Source of the DNA: Chloroflexi bacterium TSY
GTDB lineage: Bacteria > Chloroflexota > Anaerolineae > Caldilineales > Caldilineaceae
NCBI GenBank assembly: GCA_019217005.1
Contig: JAHBNG010000028.1
Span: forward strand, 79,368-143,367
Length of the DNA stretch: 64,000 nt
Direction of reading: 5' to 3'
The translations under genes and the position numbers were made by a program. Positions 28,481-38,671 of the stretch are shown in pieces; the first letter of the stretch is position 1; the number at the start of each line of letters is the position of its first letter. The notes below the pieces were generated by a model. The model made no database searches and was not told the origin of the DNA. It saw only the letters and a list, made by a program, of their open reading frames with translations.

Positions 28481-29407
28481 TCAACCTGTGGACTTCGTAT
28501 TCTCAAAATAGTTCCGCAACTCCCGCCGCAGAAATTCGCGCTTGATGCTGTGGTCTGGGTGCAAGTCAAACTCAGCCTCTAGCTTGCTATAGATCGTGTT
28601 GAGCTGGTTGGTCACTGTTTTGGGGCTTTTGTGCAGGCGGGAGGCTACGGCCTCAGTGGTCAAGACCTCTTGCGCCACCAGAGCGACCACCTCACGTTCG
28701 GCTGGGGTCAAGACCACTTCGACAAAACGTTGATGATGCGACTGCTTCTGCTGCGCCAGCGTGCGCAAGGCATCGTCTCGTGTGGGTGCCTGCATGGTGC
28801 GTGTAAAGACGGGCGGAGCCAGATGGAGGTTGGGGAGAGGTACTTCCATTAACACAACCTCATCGTCTGGCTGGAGCAGGGCCCGTCGCGAAAGACGCAA
28901 TTGCTCCTCAGATTGGAGAAGCCAGACCCGATCCTGAGGACCAAACAAGAGCTGCGCCACCGTCAACCCCACCATGGACATGGGTTTCCGGCCACCCGAC
29001 AAGAGCAGATGTACTCGTCGGTTCGCCTGTAGTTCAACGCGTAGGACCGCATAGAGGACGTCAGCAAAGGTGCTGATCTGTTCTGGCGTCACTACGTCAT
29101 CGTCGGGAATGTGTTGTAGACGCAGCGGGGGCCATCTGGGATGCGCTGCGAAGAGAGTCTCCAATGTCGAGACCGCTACACCGATGGGCGTATCTTGGCG
29201 ATTCGTGTGCAGCACGACAATCGCATCCAAGCGACGCTCAATCGGCGCCGCACCGCGGGTCAGCGACTGGGCGGCCAGTGAAACAATTTGCGGTTCCGTG
29301 CCCAGCGTTGCCACCAGGACGGCCGCATCTCCTTTGTCTTGGAAAACGTTGCTGGCATCTTCATTCATAGAGGCAAGAATCGCGCCAAACGAAGCAATTG
29401 TGGTCAC
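28481..29407 (-). CDS. CARF-like sensor fused to a LuxR-type helix-turn-helix
   Basis: 308 residues. Residues about 29-190 form a Rossmann-like CARF domain: AAVLVATLGTEPQIVSLAAQ at the start and LLLSGGRKPMSMVGLTVAQL at about 134-153, resembling the NE0113-type CRISPR-associated family. Residues about 233-280 (LTPAEREVVALVAQEVLTTE, then VASRLHKSPKTVTNQLNTIY) match the GerE/LuxR DNA-binding domain. CARF domains bind cyclic oligoadenylate made by Cas10; the HTH implies transcriptional output. The GTG at 29407 and an ATG at 29368 are both possible starts. The gene is intact and lies between array 3 and cas10. A ring-nuclease role of the CARF part is an alternative or addition. Confidence 0.8.
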   Translation of the reverse strand: MTTIASFGAILASMNEDASNVFQDKGDAAVLVATLGTEPQIVSLAAQSLTRGAAPIERRLDAIVVLHTNRQDTPIGVAVSTLETLFAAHPRWPPLRLQHIPDDDVVTPEQISTFADVLYAVLRVELQANRRVHLLLSGGRKPMSMVGLTVAQLLFGPQDRVWLLQSEEQLRLSRRALLQPDDEVVLMEVPLPNLHLAPPVFTRTMQAPTRDDALRTLAQQKQSHHQRFVEVVLTPAEREVVALVAQEVLTTEAVASRLHKSPKTVTNQLNTIYSKLEAEFDLHPDHSIKREFLRRELRNYFENTKSTG

Positions 29408-29577
29408 TGATTTCCGGAGATAGAGAACAAACTGATTTCAGCACCCCGAAGGGCATTCCTCTGTTTGTCACTGTTGCACCGATGTATATCCCGACAACCG
29501 CGCGGCGGTCGAAACGTTTCAGCACCCCGAAGGGCATTCCTCTCTCTGTCACGTGAACAGGAGTAGCTCACCCTTAA

Positions 29578-30586
29578 GTGCCAATCCGAAAAGTAAATTC
29601 ACAAAATAAATTGCGAAGACAAACGAAAGACAAACGGAATGCATATGTAGATCAAACATAAATCATGTAAACTTGTCTTCAAGAAAACAAGAAAATTCCT
29701 AGAAAAAGGAGACAAGAATGTATGTCACAACAGAAATCAATGCCAAATTTCTCATAACAAATAGCCTATGGGAAAGAATCAAACCGTTGATCCCGCCCCA
29801 AAAAGCCAAGAAAAAAGCGGGACGACCACGGATGGAGGACCGGTTGGCTCTGAATGCCATCTTTTACGTGCTGCGGACTGGATGCCACTGGAAAGCCCTG
29901 CCACGCTGTCTAGGGGCAGCCAGTACAGTTCATGATCGCTTCCAGGAATGGACTCAAGCAGGTCTCTTCGAACAGATGTGGCGCAAAGGGTTGCTGGCAT
30001 ATAATCAAGTCGCGGGGATCGACTGGCAATGGCAATCGATGGATGGCGCCATGAACAAAGCACCCTTGGGTGGCGAAAAAACGGGCCCCAATCCCACCGA
30101 TCGCGCCAAGCAGGGCACCAAACGCAGCCTCCTGACCGATGGCGCTGGTATTCCCTTGGGGATTGAGATCGAGGGGGCGAATCGCAATGACATGAAAATG
30201 GTAGACCAGACCCTGGAATCCATTCCCATTCAACGGCCTGAACCAACCGCTGAAGAGCCTCAACATCTCTGTCTGGACAAGGGCTATGATTATGATGAGG
30301 TGCGCGAAACTGTCGCTCAATGGGGGTATACCGCTCATATTCGCTCTCGGGGCGAAGAACAAATCGACAAAGCCTCCATTCCCAACTATCGCTCCCGCCG
30401 TTGGGTTGTTGAACGCACTTTTTCCTGGATGAATCGCTTCCGTCGCATTCTCGTTCGCTGGGAGAAAAAGTCCCAGAATTTTCTCGCTCTGGTCCATTTT
30501 TCCTCTGCTTTCATCGCCTTTCGGGCTGCTGAGCGCTTTCTCTGATTCTGCACTCTTTTTTGCACCTTTATTTTTCGGATTGGCTC
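29578..30586 (+). mobile_element. IS5-family element of 1009 bp inside a CRISPR spacer
   Basis: The left end GTGCCAATCCGAAAAGTAAA and inverted right end GAGCCAATCCGAAAAATAAA match at 18 of 20 bases, and TTAA lies on each side (29574-29577, 30587-30590). One intact transposase gene fills the element, so it may still move. Confidence 0.9.
29718..30545 (+). CDS. IS5-family transposase, intact
   Basis: 275 residues. The N-terminal part has the IS5-group segment LWERIKPLIPPQKAKKKAGR and MEDRLALNAIFYVLRTGCHW. The DDE residues are visible in QSMDGAMNKAP (Asp), HLCLDKGYDYDEV (Asp) and RRWVVERTFSWMNRFRRILV (Glu). The ATG follows AAAAAGGAGACAAGA. This is the only full-length transposase frame among the five IS elements in the window. 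Confidence 0.92.
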   Translation: MYVTTEINAKFLITNSLWERIKPLIPPQKAKKKAGRPRMEDRLALNAIFYVLRTGCHWKALPRCLGAASTVHDRFQEWTQAGLFEQMWRKGLLAYNQVAGIDWQWQSMDGAMNKAPLGGEKTGPNPTDRAKQGTKRSLLTDGAGIPLGIEIEGANRNDMKMVDQTLESIPIQRPEPTAEEPQHLCLDKGYDYDEVRETVAQWGYTAHIRSRGEEQIDKASIPNYRSRRWVVERTFSWMNRFRRILVRWEKKSQNFLALVHFSSAFIAFRAAERFL

Positions 30587-31367
30587 TTAAGTCCTACGCA
30601 GATTTTACAAATGCTTCAGCACCCCGAAGGGTATTCTTCTCTTTGTCACGATGAGATACAAAAATGTCCCAACTGTGTAAACAGTGTCGTTTCAGCACTC
30701 CGAAGGGCATTCCTCTCTTTGTCATAGGACAGGGGCGACATTACTGATATGGAATGTCCAGGCCTGTTTCAGCACCCCGAAGGGCATTTATCTCTTTGCC
30801 ACGTACACAATTGCCCAGCTAGATATGTGCGTGCCGGGTGATGCAATCAAGTTTCAGCACCCCGAAGGGCATTCCTCTCTACATATTAGAGAGGATCTGT
30901 CTCACTTATATTAGCACACAGAGTTCGGCCGCTCCGCGAGACGAATCCGGTTTCAGCACCCCGAAGGGCATTCCTCTCTTTGTCACACGAACAAGGCCGC
31001 CGAGAGGAACGTGCCAAAGCGCTTCAGCACCCCGGAGGGCATTCATCTCTTTGTCACGTGCCGTCGAATAACGGCGCCCCACGCATGGTTCCCAGGTTTC
31101 AGCACCCCGAAGGGCATTCCTCTCTTTGTCACGATGGTGCAACGCTGCAACATTCGTCACTGGTCCAGTCGATACGTTTCAGCACCCCGAAGGGCATTCC
31201 TCTCTTTGTCACCTACGCAGTCCCACACTGAGCAGCCCGATTCCGAAGTCTCCCTGTTTCAGCACCCCGAAGGGCATTCTTCTCTTTGTCACATGCGCAT
31301 CACTGGTGACGACGATTCCACGGTGATCGCGTTTCGGCACCCCGAAGGGCATTCCTCTCTTTGTCAC

Positions 31368-31595
31368 TGCACAAAATCCGGTCCAATCTGACAAAACTGT
31401 CGTGAAGCTGACCAAATTGGTCTCTTTTTGGACAATAACAGGTAATAAGCATACCATTTTCCGCAATTTCTGAAAAATCGAGCGAGGCCGGGTCGGGATC
31501 GCTTCCCATCGTCGCTCGATTTTTGGCGCCGACTGCCACAAATGCTGACAGCACGCTCCCCCAACACTTTGAAGAGGCTGACGCAGTGTCAGGAA
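31368..31595 (-). promoter_or_regulatory. Leader of CRISPR array 3
   Basis: This sequence directly follows the last, best conserved repeat and is shared with the flank of array 1 (15261 onward). It contains AAAAATCGAGCGA (31473-31485) and its inverse TCGCTCGATTTTT (31512-31524), a 13-bp hairpin. It is the expected site of transcription start and spacer addition, with transcription toward lower coordinates. No exact promoter is defined. Confidence 0.7.
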
Positions 31596-32356
31596 ATCCC
31601 AATCTGAAGCAAAATGAACTGGCAAACAAGCCCTTCAACCGCTCCCGATCCGCCCATTTAGGTTGGCGGTCCAATATCGCAGGCCCAATCGCCCACTTTT
31701 GGCCCAATTTTTTCGAGCGACTCGGCCTCTTGACCCCTTTCTCGCCTCGCTCGAAAAATGATTCGTTTTATCACTCGTTTGACACAATACACCAAATCGT
31801 TTATCATCCGACCCCAATCCAGCCATGTTGTCCATCACGGATATTCTTGATGGGGTCGTGTCGGGGAACAGTCTTGTCTTACTCTACCTCATCAAATCGT
31901 TTGGCCGGATCGGTCAATTGAAAAGTGCGCCGTTCGTCGAGTGCTAGAACCACTCAACGAACAGCTAACCACCCGAACTGTCAGGGCAGTCTGGGTGGCT
32001 TGCGGTATCTTACTAGCTTCTTACGAGTCTGTCAAAAGATTTTGCGGCCACCTCGATTGCGGACGTCGCTGCCTGAAAACGGTAGAGCATCCACATGTTG
32101 GGGTGGCCGTTTGATTTTGGCCATTGTTTCGACCAGAGGGCAGTGGAGCCTCCGGTGCTCTCTGGTTATCCATAGGAGGGAAACGTGAGCATAGAACGTG
32201 GAACGCGGAACAGAAGTTGCTACGTGAACGAAATTGTTGATCTTTGGATTGTTTGCCCTGAATATCTCTAGTGCACCATCGGTTCATCTGCCAGCACACG
32301 TTCTACGCTCGCCGTTCTACGTTCTACATTTCTTCCATTTCGAAAGGAGCAATTGG
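31596..32356. other. Gene-poor stretch between the CRISPR leader and a small broken gene
   Basis: No recognisable gene. Two partly inverse blocks are present, TAGAACGTGGAACGCGGAAC (about 32194-32213) and TTCTACG-rich sequence around 32299-32327, suggesting an old inverted repeat. Short open frames here have no support. Confidence 0.35.
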
Positions 32357-32580
32357 ATGCACACAGATGAACGTTTCACCTCGCAAGCCTGGGAGGAATT
32401 AGTCCGCAAGGGGAGCGGGAAGAGATCACGATTGAGCAGCTCAATGGCCAGATGCTGGTCTGGATCGGGCAGTTGCACAGGATGTTGGTGACCTATCAGC
32501 GCGATCTAGAAGGGATGGGTCATTCTTTGACTGATTTAGAGGCGCGAATGCAAGGATTGGAGGCGGAAATGTTGTCGTGA
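32357..32580 (+). pseudogene. Small coiled-coil protein with a frameshift
   Basis: It starts MHTDERFTSQAWEELVRKG. After a one-base slip near 32416 the frame reads REEITIEQLNGQMLVWIGQL and ends DLEARMQGLEAEMLS, then TGA. The second half is heptad-like and likely forms a coiled coil. Upstream AAAGGAGCAATTGG is a good ribosome site. No family is recognised. It could be an intact gene with a sequencing error. Confidence 0.5.
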
Positions 32581-32587
32581 TCTTGTA

Positions 32588-32706
32588 AGGCCAATCCATT
32601 TTAAATTATCCACAGATTGACGGGATTGACCGGATTTCTCTCTTCTAATCCTGTAAATCTTGTTCATCTGTGGATAATATATTTTTTGGAATCACCTAAA
32701 GAAGTA
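32588..32706. repeat. Dispersed palindromic repeat, family F, copy 1
   Basis: TTATCCACAGAT (32606-32617) and ATCTGTGGATAA (32666-32677) are perfect inverse arms, with inner GGGATTGACCGGATT and CTAATCCTGTAAATC also partly inverse. The same arrangement, including AGGCCAATCC before it and TTTTTTGG.AATC after it, recurs at 48281-48409. It fits a small mobile or structured intergenic repeat. Confidence 0.65.
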
Positions 32707-32753
32707 CCGTTTTGACCATGAAGAGCATGAAAAGATTGGCGGTACGATTTGGT

Positions 32754-35700
32754 TTATCCAACCGGTATCGCCTCAAACACACCCGGTATCGCCAATGCTG
32801 GTCGAACCGTACTCAGCAGAATTTGTCCTGGAATCGACTGTGCTGCCCAGGCATCGGTTGTCATGCCATTGGTGAGTGTGGCGGATGGGCCACCAGACAA
32901 GTCCATCTTGGTTCACACTGTTGCCTGTGATGGTGGCTGAAGCACCAATGGCCAACTGCCCAAAACGTCGTCGTCGGATTGTGCGATGTAGCCCGGCGAA
33001 CGACGTACGTTGACGACCGTGTGGGCGAAGACAGTGACGCCCTCACCGAATGCGAGAGGTTTTTGGGGTCGGATTGGTCGCTCGGGGAGCGTTACGGCCT
33101 GACGTTGTTGTTCCAATGCAGTGGCTCTGTTGCGATAGAGTTGGAAGAGGGCATCCCAGTCACTATGTAGGCTGCGGTCCATCCCCGAGTCACCATCCCC
33201 GTCCCCCATATCAAATTGTGTGGCCATAAAACCCCACTGCATATAGCCCCGTGCGCCCACGCCAAACCACCTGTCCATATCCGCCCGCACGAAATTGCTG
33301 CGGTCACCACCAAAGCTGTTGCCAAAACCCGCTTCCTCTACGATAAAGGGTTTGTTGAGTGCCTGAGCCAGTCCACTATCATCATTGATGTATTCATGAT
33401 TGTAGCAATGTACGGTCAGGAAGTCGAAGAGATCCGAATCATACATTTGACGTTTCAGCGCATCATTATGGAGCCAACAGTGGTGTGTACTGATGAGTCC
33501 TGTGGTCACCAAGTGGTTGCTATCGCGAGAACGGATCCATTCGGCCGTTTGCTGCATGAAGCTGATAAAGGCCGCAAGATGGGGATCATCTGGGCTGACA
33601 TGGCTGACCGGGTTGAGCTTTAACTCGTTGCCCACCTCCCAGGCAAAGATGCATGGTTCATCTTTGAAGGCTGTAACCAGACTCTCGACGTAGGGAAAAT
33701 AGTGTTGTGTGTAACCACGGATGAAGAAGGACGCAGAGAGCAGGTCGCCGGGCCAATTGCGATCAATCCGTCCATAAAAGTGCTCATCGCCCGGAATGCG
33801 AAAGGGAACGTCGGCATAGAGATTGGCCAGAGCGGGCAAGAGGTAGAGGCCGGGATAACGCTCGCGCACCAAGTTGACGACATCGCGCAATCGTCTGATG
33901 GTGTCGCTGGCAGATGCATGCATGCTGGGCAGAAAGACTCGCACGACTCGTGCCCCCATGTCGTAGGCCGCTTGTAGTTGCTCGACACGATGCTCCGGAG
34001 TGGAATGAGGCAAGGTGTTGCGATCCCCATAGTGAACCAACCCGCGAATATTCACACCAACAAAGCTGAATGTACGCCCTCTCTCGACAAACTCCGTGTT
34101 GTGTACCTTGACGAAATCGTGTCCAAGGGACGGGGTTGCAACGGCATCCGGCGGCGTTGGCGTTGCTGCTGGTCGTGGCGTGGACGGTGAGGTCGATGAT
34201 GACGAGGGCAAAAGAGGCAGCAGCTGGATGTCAAACACTATCTCTGTGGATGGTTCATGCGTCGACTCACCTTGCGTGGAGAAAGGAATGGTTTGTGGCT
34301 GTATACCGGGAGCCGTGACCTGTAACTCATAACTACCTGGAGGCAGCTGCCGAAAGACAAAGCGACCGCGGCTGTTGCTCTTCGTCTGAAGGGCATATCG
34401 TTTGTGACCACTGTTTCGGGGTAGATTGTAACGCCTTTTGGCAACGAAGCGTTTGTCCTCTGCCAAACTTGCATTCTGTTCCACAACGGCTTTTTTGAAC
34501 TGGTCATAGCTTTGGCCCACAACTTTATTCTGCACAAAGCGTTGCCAACCCTGCCAAAGAGTTCCATCAAAGCCCGCCAACGGTCGATCCCAAGCGACCT
34601 CCAACAGCATGTTGCGATTTTCGGGGAGCCAGTAGGTGTAATTTGTATGAAAATAATTGTTGTCCTCGACCAGACGTGGATTATAGATTTCCGCCTGGTT
34701 CTTGAACTCAGACCAACTGATGGCGGCCACATCCGGTGCAACTTCTTTGCGCCAGACATTCCATAAATTGCCTGATATACCTGATACGGAACGGGACCAG
34801 GTGACGTAACCCGGTGCATCAAGCGCGGCACCACGGAGGGTCCCCACTGTCTCTTGTCCGCCGATCAGACGGACAGAGGCATTTGCAACAGCATACCCTT
34901 CGACCGTGATGGTGCCGCTCAGGGTAAGTGGTTTCACTTCGACCGGAGGGGTTGGTGACGCTGGCGCAGTCGGTGGGGCGTCTCGCAGAGCCACAATTCG
35001 GTCGATTAGGCGGATGCCATTGCTCTGATTGTCTTGCCCCAAATGGCGGAAAGTTTCCCAGTCGCCATGATGTCCCACTTCGAAAAGACAAGCCCCAATC
35101 ACATAGTCGTCCTGCACCATGTGGCTGTTGTACCAGACCAGGGATTGCCAGTATTGCTCTTCAGTTAGTGGTGCGTCATGGTTGAGCCATCCTTTATCAC
35201 CCCAGGTTGGATTTTGGAACATACGTGTGAGACCGGCTTCGGTGATGATCACGCGATGACGGTCGCCATGTTTGGCGCGAATGCCTTCTAGCGCCTGCCG
35301 ATAGTCGCCGGCACTGGTGGCGCTGGCAGGGTCGGGATACATGGTGGGCCAGCCATATTCGTGGAATCCCAGGTAGATGTACGATTGAAGCGTACCGGAA
35401 AAATAGTCGAGATAGTGAGAACCTTCACTGAAATTGCCTGCGCCAAAGTTGAAGGCAACGGCCTCTACACCTGCCTCCTGCAGTCGCTCTCGAAAAGCAA
35501 CTTGGAGCAGATTATAGTTGCGTAGCAGGCGTGCCGTTTCCTCGGGCTGTTGTTGGAACTGATCCGAGTTGGGGCCGGGGACGGCTTCGTTGAGACTCAT
35601 CCAGGCGTCGATCAGCAGCCGACCGTTGTCACCGCGTTCAGTTGCCAGCCCAAAATCGTAGCGCAGGATCTCATCAGCCAGCGTACGCCCTTGACCGGCT

Positions 35701-36581
35701 GGATCGGTGCTTTCCAACATTTGGCGCTGGGTGTGGTTGTCTTTGAACATGCGACCAATCACGAATGCATCTGGCGCACAGAAGCGACGAATTTCGTGTA
35801 GCAACATTTTGTTGGCTGTGTCAGCGTGGATCAGAATGGCGGGAGGCTGCACGCGACGGACTGAATCCCACAGGTTGTGCTGGTCAGTGGAAACGTGAAG
35901 ATAGAAACCAAGCTTGTTGCCACCGGCGTCGGGCAAAGGCGGCGGACCGGGGAGAATTGGATCGGGATCTGGATCAACGGGATCGATCGGGTCGATAGGA
36001 TCAGTCGGCGGTTTCCCATCCTCTTCCTCATGCTCATCATCTTCATGTCTATCTTCGTCGTTCTCTATTTGCTTGAGGGTCCGTTGAAAGAGTACGTAGA
36101 ATGAATGATGTCCAATAGAATTCCACGTTTCACCACGGGGACCGTGCTCATCTGCATGGTTTGTGTGCAGGTTGTGCACGCGATCACTTGCGAAACCATC
36201 ACCCTCAACTTGAATCCAGATATGTTGTCCAAGATTGACGTCCAAGTTGGTGTGTGGTTCCGAATCTGATTTGTCAAAGGCTCTGGGCGGGGATTCTTCA
36301 TCGGCGCGTTGTCCTTCCCAGCCCCAGGCCAATCGCAGATTGTTGTCGCGGATGCGGTTGCCTTGCTCGTCAATGATGTCGACGTAGATATTGCGTTTGC
36401 CGCGGTTTTCGCTGGGGGTTAAGTGGTGAACACCAAGCACGCGCCAATAGATGTGACCAACTGCCACATCAGCTACTTCCAGGCGCACATCATAGTCAGA
36501 AGCGGTTCCTAGGATCGTTGCTGGTTCGTTGACAAATGGGCGATTGAAGAACGAGTTTTGATGTATTTGGTGGAATGACAT
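32754..36581 (-). pseudogene. Large two-barrel glycosidase-like protein, C-terminal SH3 part frameshifted
   Basis: The ATG at 36581 follows AGAAGG. Order: N-terminal sandwich-like domain (about 1-165), acidic and Pro-Asp linker (about 175-225), a TIM barrel with MSLNEAVPGPN and VIITEAGLTR as a candidate Glu pair (about 228-545), a carboxypeptidase-regulatory-like segment with GRFVFRQLPPGSYELQVTAP, a Ser/Thr/Pro linker, and a second barrel with AWEVGNELKLNP and PFIVEEAGFGNS (about 830-1130), as in GH5-type mannanases. A bacterial SH3 domain follows (VNVRRSPGYIAQSDDDVLG). Two slips near 32950 and 32895 break this last domain; joined frames end AIPGVFEAIPVG at 32754. With the slips taken literally the protein ends at 32913. 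No signal peptide is apparent, so the location is unclear. Confidence 0.75.
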
Positions 36582-36644
36582 AGGCACCTTCTAAGAGCTG
36601 ATGGTGAATCAATGGTCAAACAAGTAATCAATGCGTATAGAATA

Positions 36645-38198
36645 CTCGATAGTTGTATTTTGAGCAGGTGCCGGATTTGACAAAGTCAAAATTAAGCAGA
36701 GCAGGCCTGCTGTTTGGCGAAAAGGGTAGCGAAGACCTCTGCAATCTCCTGTCCGTCATTCAAGGCATGATGTGCAGTCAAGATGAGATCTTGAATTAGT
36801 GACTGAGCTTGCTGCCGAGTAGCCTCACCAAGGGATTTGCTGGGTGAGAATTGAGTTTTAGCCAATGATGGTCCCAAACAATCAAGGTGCAAGAGAGAAT
36901 AAGCCACGAAGACCAGAGACCAATGTTTTTGAAAGGCGTGGGCAGTTCGCATGCAATATTCATCAAGGCCAAGCAGTTGTTTACCATCCTGATAAACCGT
37001 CTCGATAGGCCAACGAAGCAGGTAAATCGAGAGAATGCGTTTGGCATTACAATCAGTGCAATTGGTCACTAAAACGGCCTAATTGCCTTGCAATTCAGGA
37101 TTATCAAAACTAATCACGATGCGTACCTTGCCGATAGAAGGGATACGCACAGTCATGGTAAAGGTATAGTAAGTACGACCATCAATGGTGACAGGTTTGT
37201 AGGCATTCTGGGGGGATGTAGGGGACCGACTCTTTGACTTTAATATGTGGCCCCTCGAAAGTTATCGGCTGACCATCTTCATCTCGCAAACGAAAGCTAT
37301 TTGTCTCCAGATTGCGATTGCACTTCAAGATGCTGATCCAATCTTTATTCAGACGATCGAGTACAGCTAGAAGATCTGGAGCGAGATACCAACCATCGAA
37401 GAGAGCCCAACCAAAGATAAGGGTTCGTTCAACAGCTTTTTCAACCAGTTCACTGGCAATGGTTATCTTGGTCTTAAACGCTTCGTCTAGCCCTCGAAAG
37501 GCGGGGTCAGTTAATAGGTGGCTATCCACTCGTTTATGAAAAGCGGTTCGTTCTTTCTTTTTCTTGGGAATCTCAGTCACTGGGAAATGGTTTTCCACAA
37601 ATGCTTCCCAGTCGGTAAACTCTTCGTACCGTCGGTAGATACTTGCATCGACCGGAAAACGAACAGCGCCACTGACATAGTGACTTGTGACTAAGTTATG
37701 AGCCAGTGGATGCTGACCATTGCTATGATTGTAGTGTGTATCGATATACTCGAACAGACTTCCCACGTGTTCACATAGTGTATCGTCAATCGCTAATACC
37801 GATTCTGACTCTGAACGTTGGTATTGTGCTGTCTCTGACTTCATGTAACCTATACGCTCATCATTGAGTTTTTCGGCTCGCCAAGGAGCTTCACTCAAAT
37901 ACCGTGATATATTCGTCTTATCTGCACTATCTAGAATGCAGCGGGCAATATTTGCCATGCTTTTGTTGTCCAAGACCATCAGACCCGTCAGATAGTTTTC
38001 AAAGTGGCGAAACTGTTTACGATTGGCAAATACTGAACGAAAGGTTTCGCTATGCTCCCTGACCAGTGGCGCTACATTCACTATCGGCAATTGCATCTTG
38101 ATGGCTCCTTTTTCGCACTTTTTTCTTGATGCAATCTATTGAGATGACTTTTGTCTCTTTTGTCAAATTTGGAAAATATTCATTTCACAACTATCGAG
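36645..38198 (-). mobile_element. Degenerate IS of 1554 bp, IS4-superfamily (IS701-like)
   Basis: The left end CTCGATAGTTGTATTTTGAG and inverted right end CTCGATAGTTGTGAAATGAA share 12 terminal bases, with GATTTGACAAA-like sequence further inside at both ends. TAGAATA flanks both sides (36638-36644, 38199-38205). It carries one broken transposase gene on the minus strand. Confidence 0.82.
36692..38096 (-). pseudogene. IS701-like transposase, frameshift plus in-frame stop
   Basis: It starts MQLPIVNVAPLVREHSETFR. VLAIDDTLCEHVGSLFEYID has the first catalytic Asp, and LIFGWALFDGWYLAPDLLAV a second. After a slip near 37210 the frame gives KPVTIDGRTYYTFTMTVRIP and a TAG near 37081, then continues ILSIYLLRWPIETVYQDGKQ, the Glu-containing YREK-like motif. 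The two lesions make activity unlikely. Confidence 0.8.
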
Positions 38199-38205
38199 TA
38201 GAATA

Positions 38206-38671
38206 TCATTTACTCTGCTGTGGATAAAAAGCAGAGTACGCCTTTCTGGTAAGACGATTTTCCCCACATCCGCACCAGGGGATTCGGATTTTCGGCTCTT
38301 TTGGAATTCAGGTGATAGAGAGATAATGCCCCTGGCACTCGCTACGCAAAATCTCGAAAGCGAATCTACGCCTAGCGAGTGCTGGGGACGTCAACCACAT
38401 GAGATCCTATTGAGCCGGATTTTCAACTTGCTTTCAGCCTAGTATACCTCACCGGACGGCAAATGAGAGAGATCGAGAAACGCGCCGAATACACACAGAG
38501 ACTGGAAAATGTGATAAACTATAGACGGAACACAACTTTTCTGAGTGAGCATACCTGAGAAATTATGGGAGTGTGTCCCAAAGTGTGTAAATGCAGCGGT
38601 TCTCTGACTGCGCAGTGTTCATTGACATACTTTGTGGTACAAACTCAGAATTTAGAGGATGATTAAAGTCA
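38206..38671. other. 466-bp gap before the DUF4058 gene
   Basis: No gene, strong hairpin or repeat is recognised. It should contain the promoter of the downstream plus-strand gene, whose ATG follows TAGAGGATGATTAAAGTCA. Confidence 0.35.

Larger units (their letters stand above)
29435..31367 (-). CRISPR. CRISPR array 3, twelve repeats, interrupted by an IS in one spacer
   Basis: Repeats start at 29435, 29516, then after the IS at 30613, 30689, 30766, 30851 (3' end altered), 30950, 31021, 31096, 31176, 31256 and 31331; each is 37 bp. Spacers are mostly 34-48 bp; one (30888-30949) is 62 bp. On the minus strand the repeat starts GTGACAAAGAGAGGAATG and ends GGGGTGCTGAAAC with a CCC-TTCG-GGG stem. 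Repeats near the right end are the most uniform, matching a leader on the right. Removing the IS and one TTAA leaves a 47-bp spacer between the repeats at 29516 and 30613, so this was one array. Confidence 0.93.

Noticed and set aside
29435..31367. Two separate arrays either side of the IS5-family element
   Set aside because: Removing the IS and one TTAA leaves a normal spacer, so it was a single array.
30980..31391. Long open frames across the CRISPR arrays in several frames (also 14869-15521 and 17125-17449)
   Set aside because: They follow from a 37-bp repeat without stops in some frames; the peptides are repeats of the CRISPR sequence.
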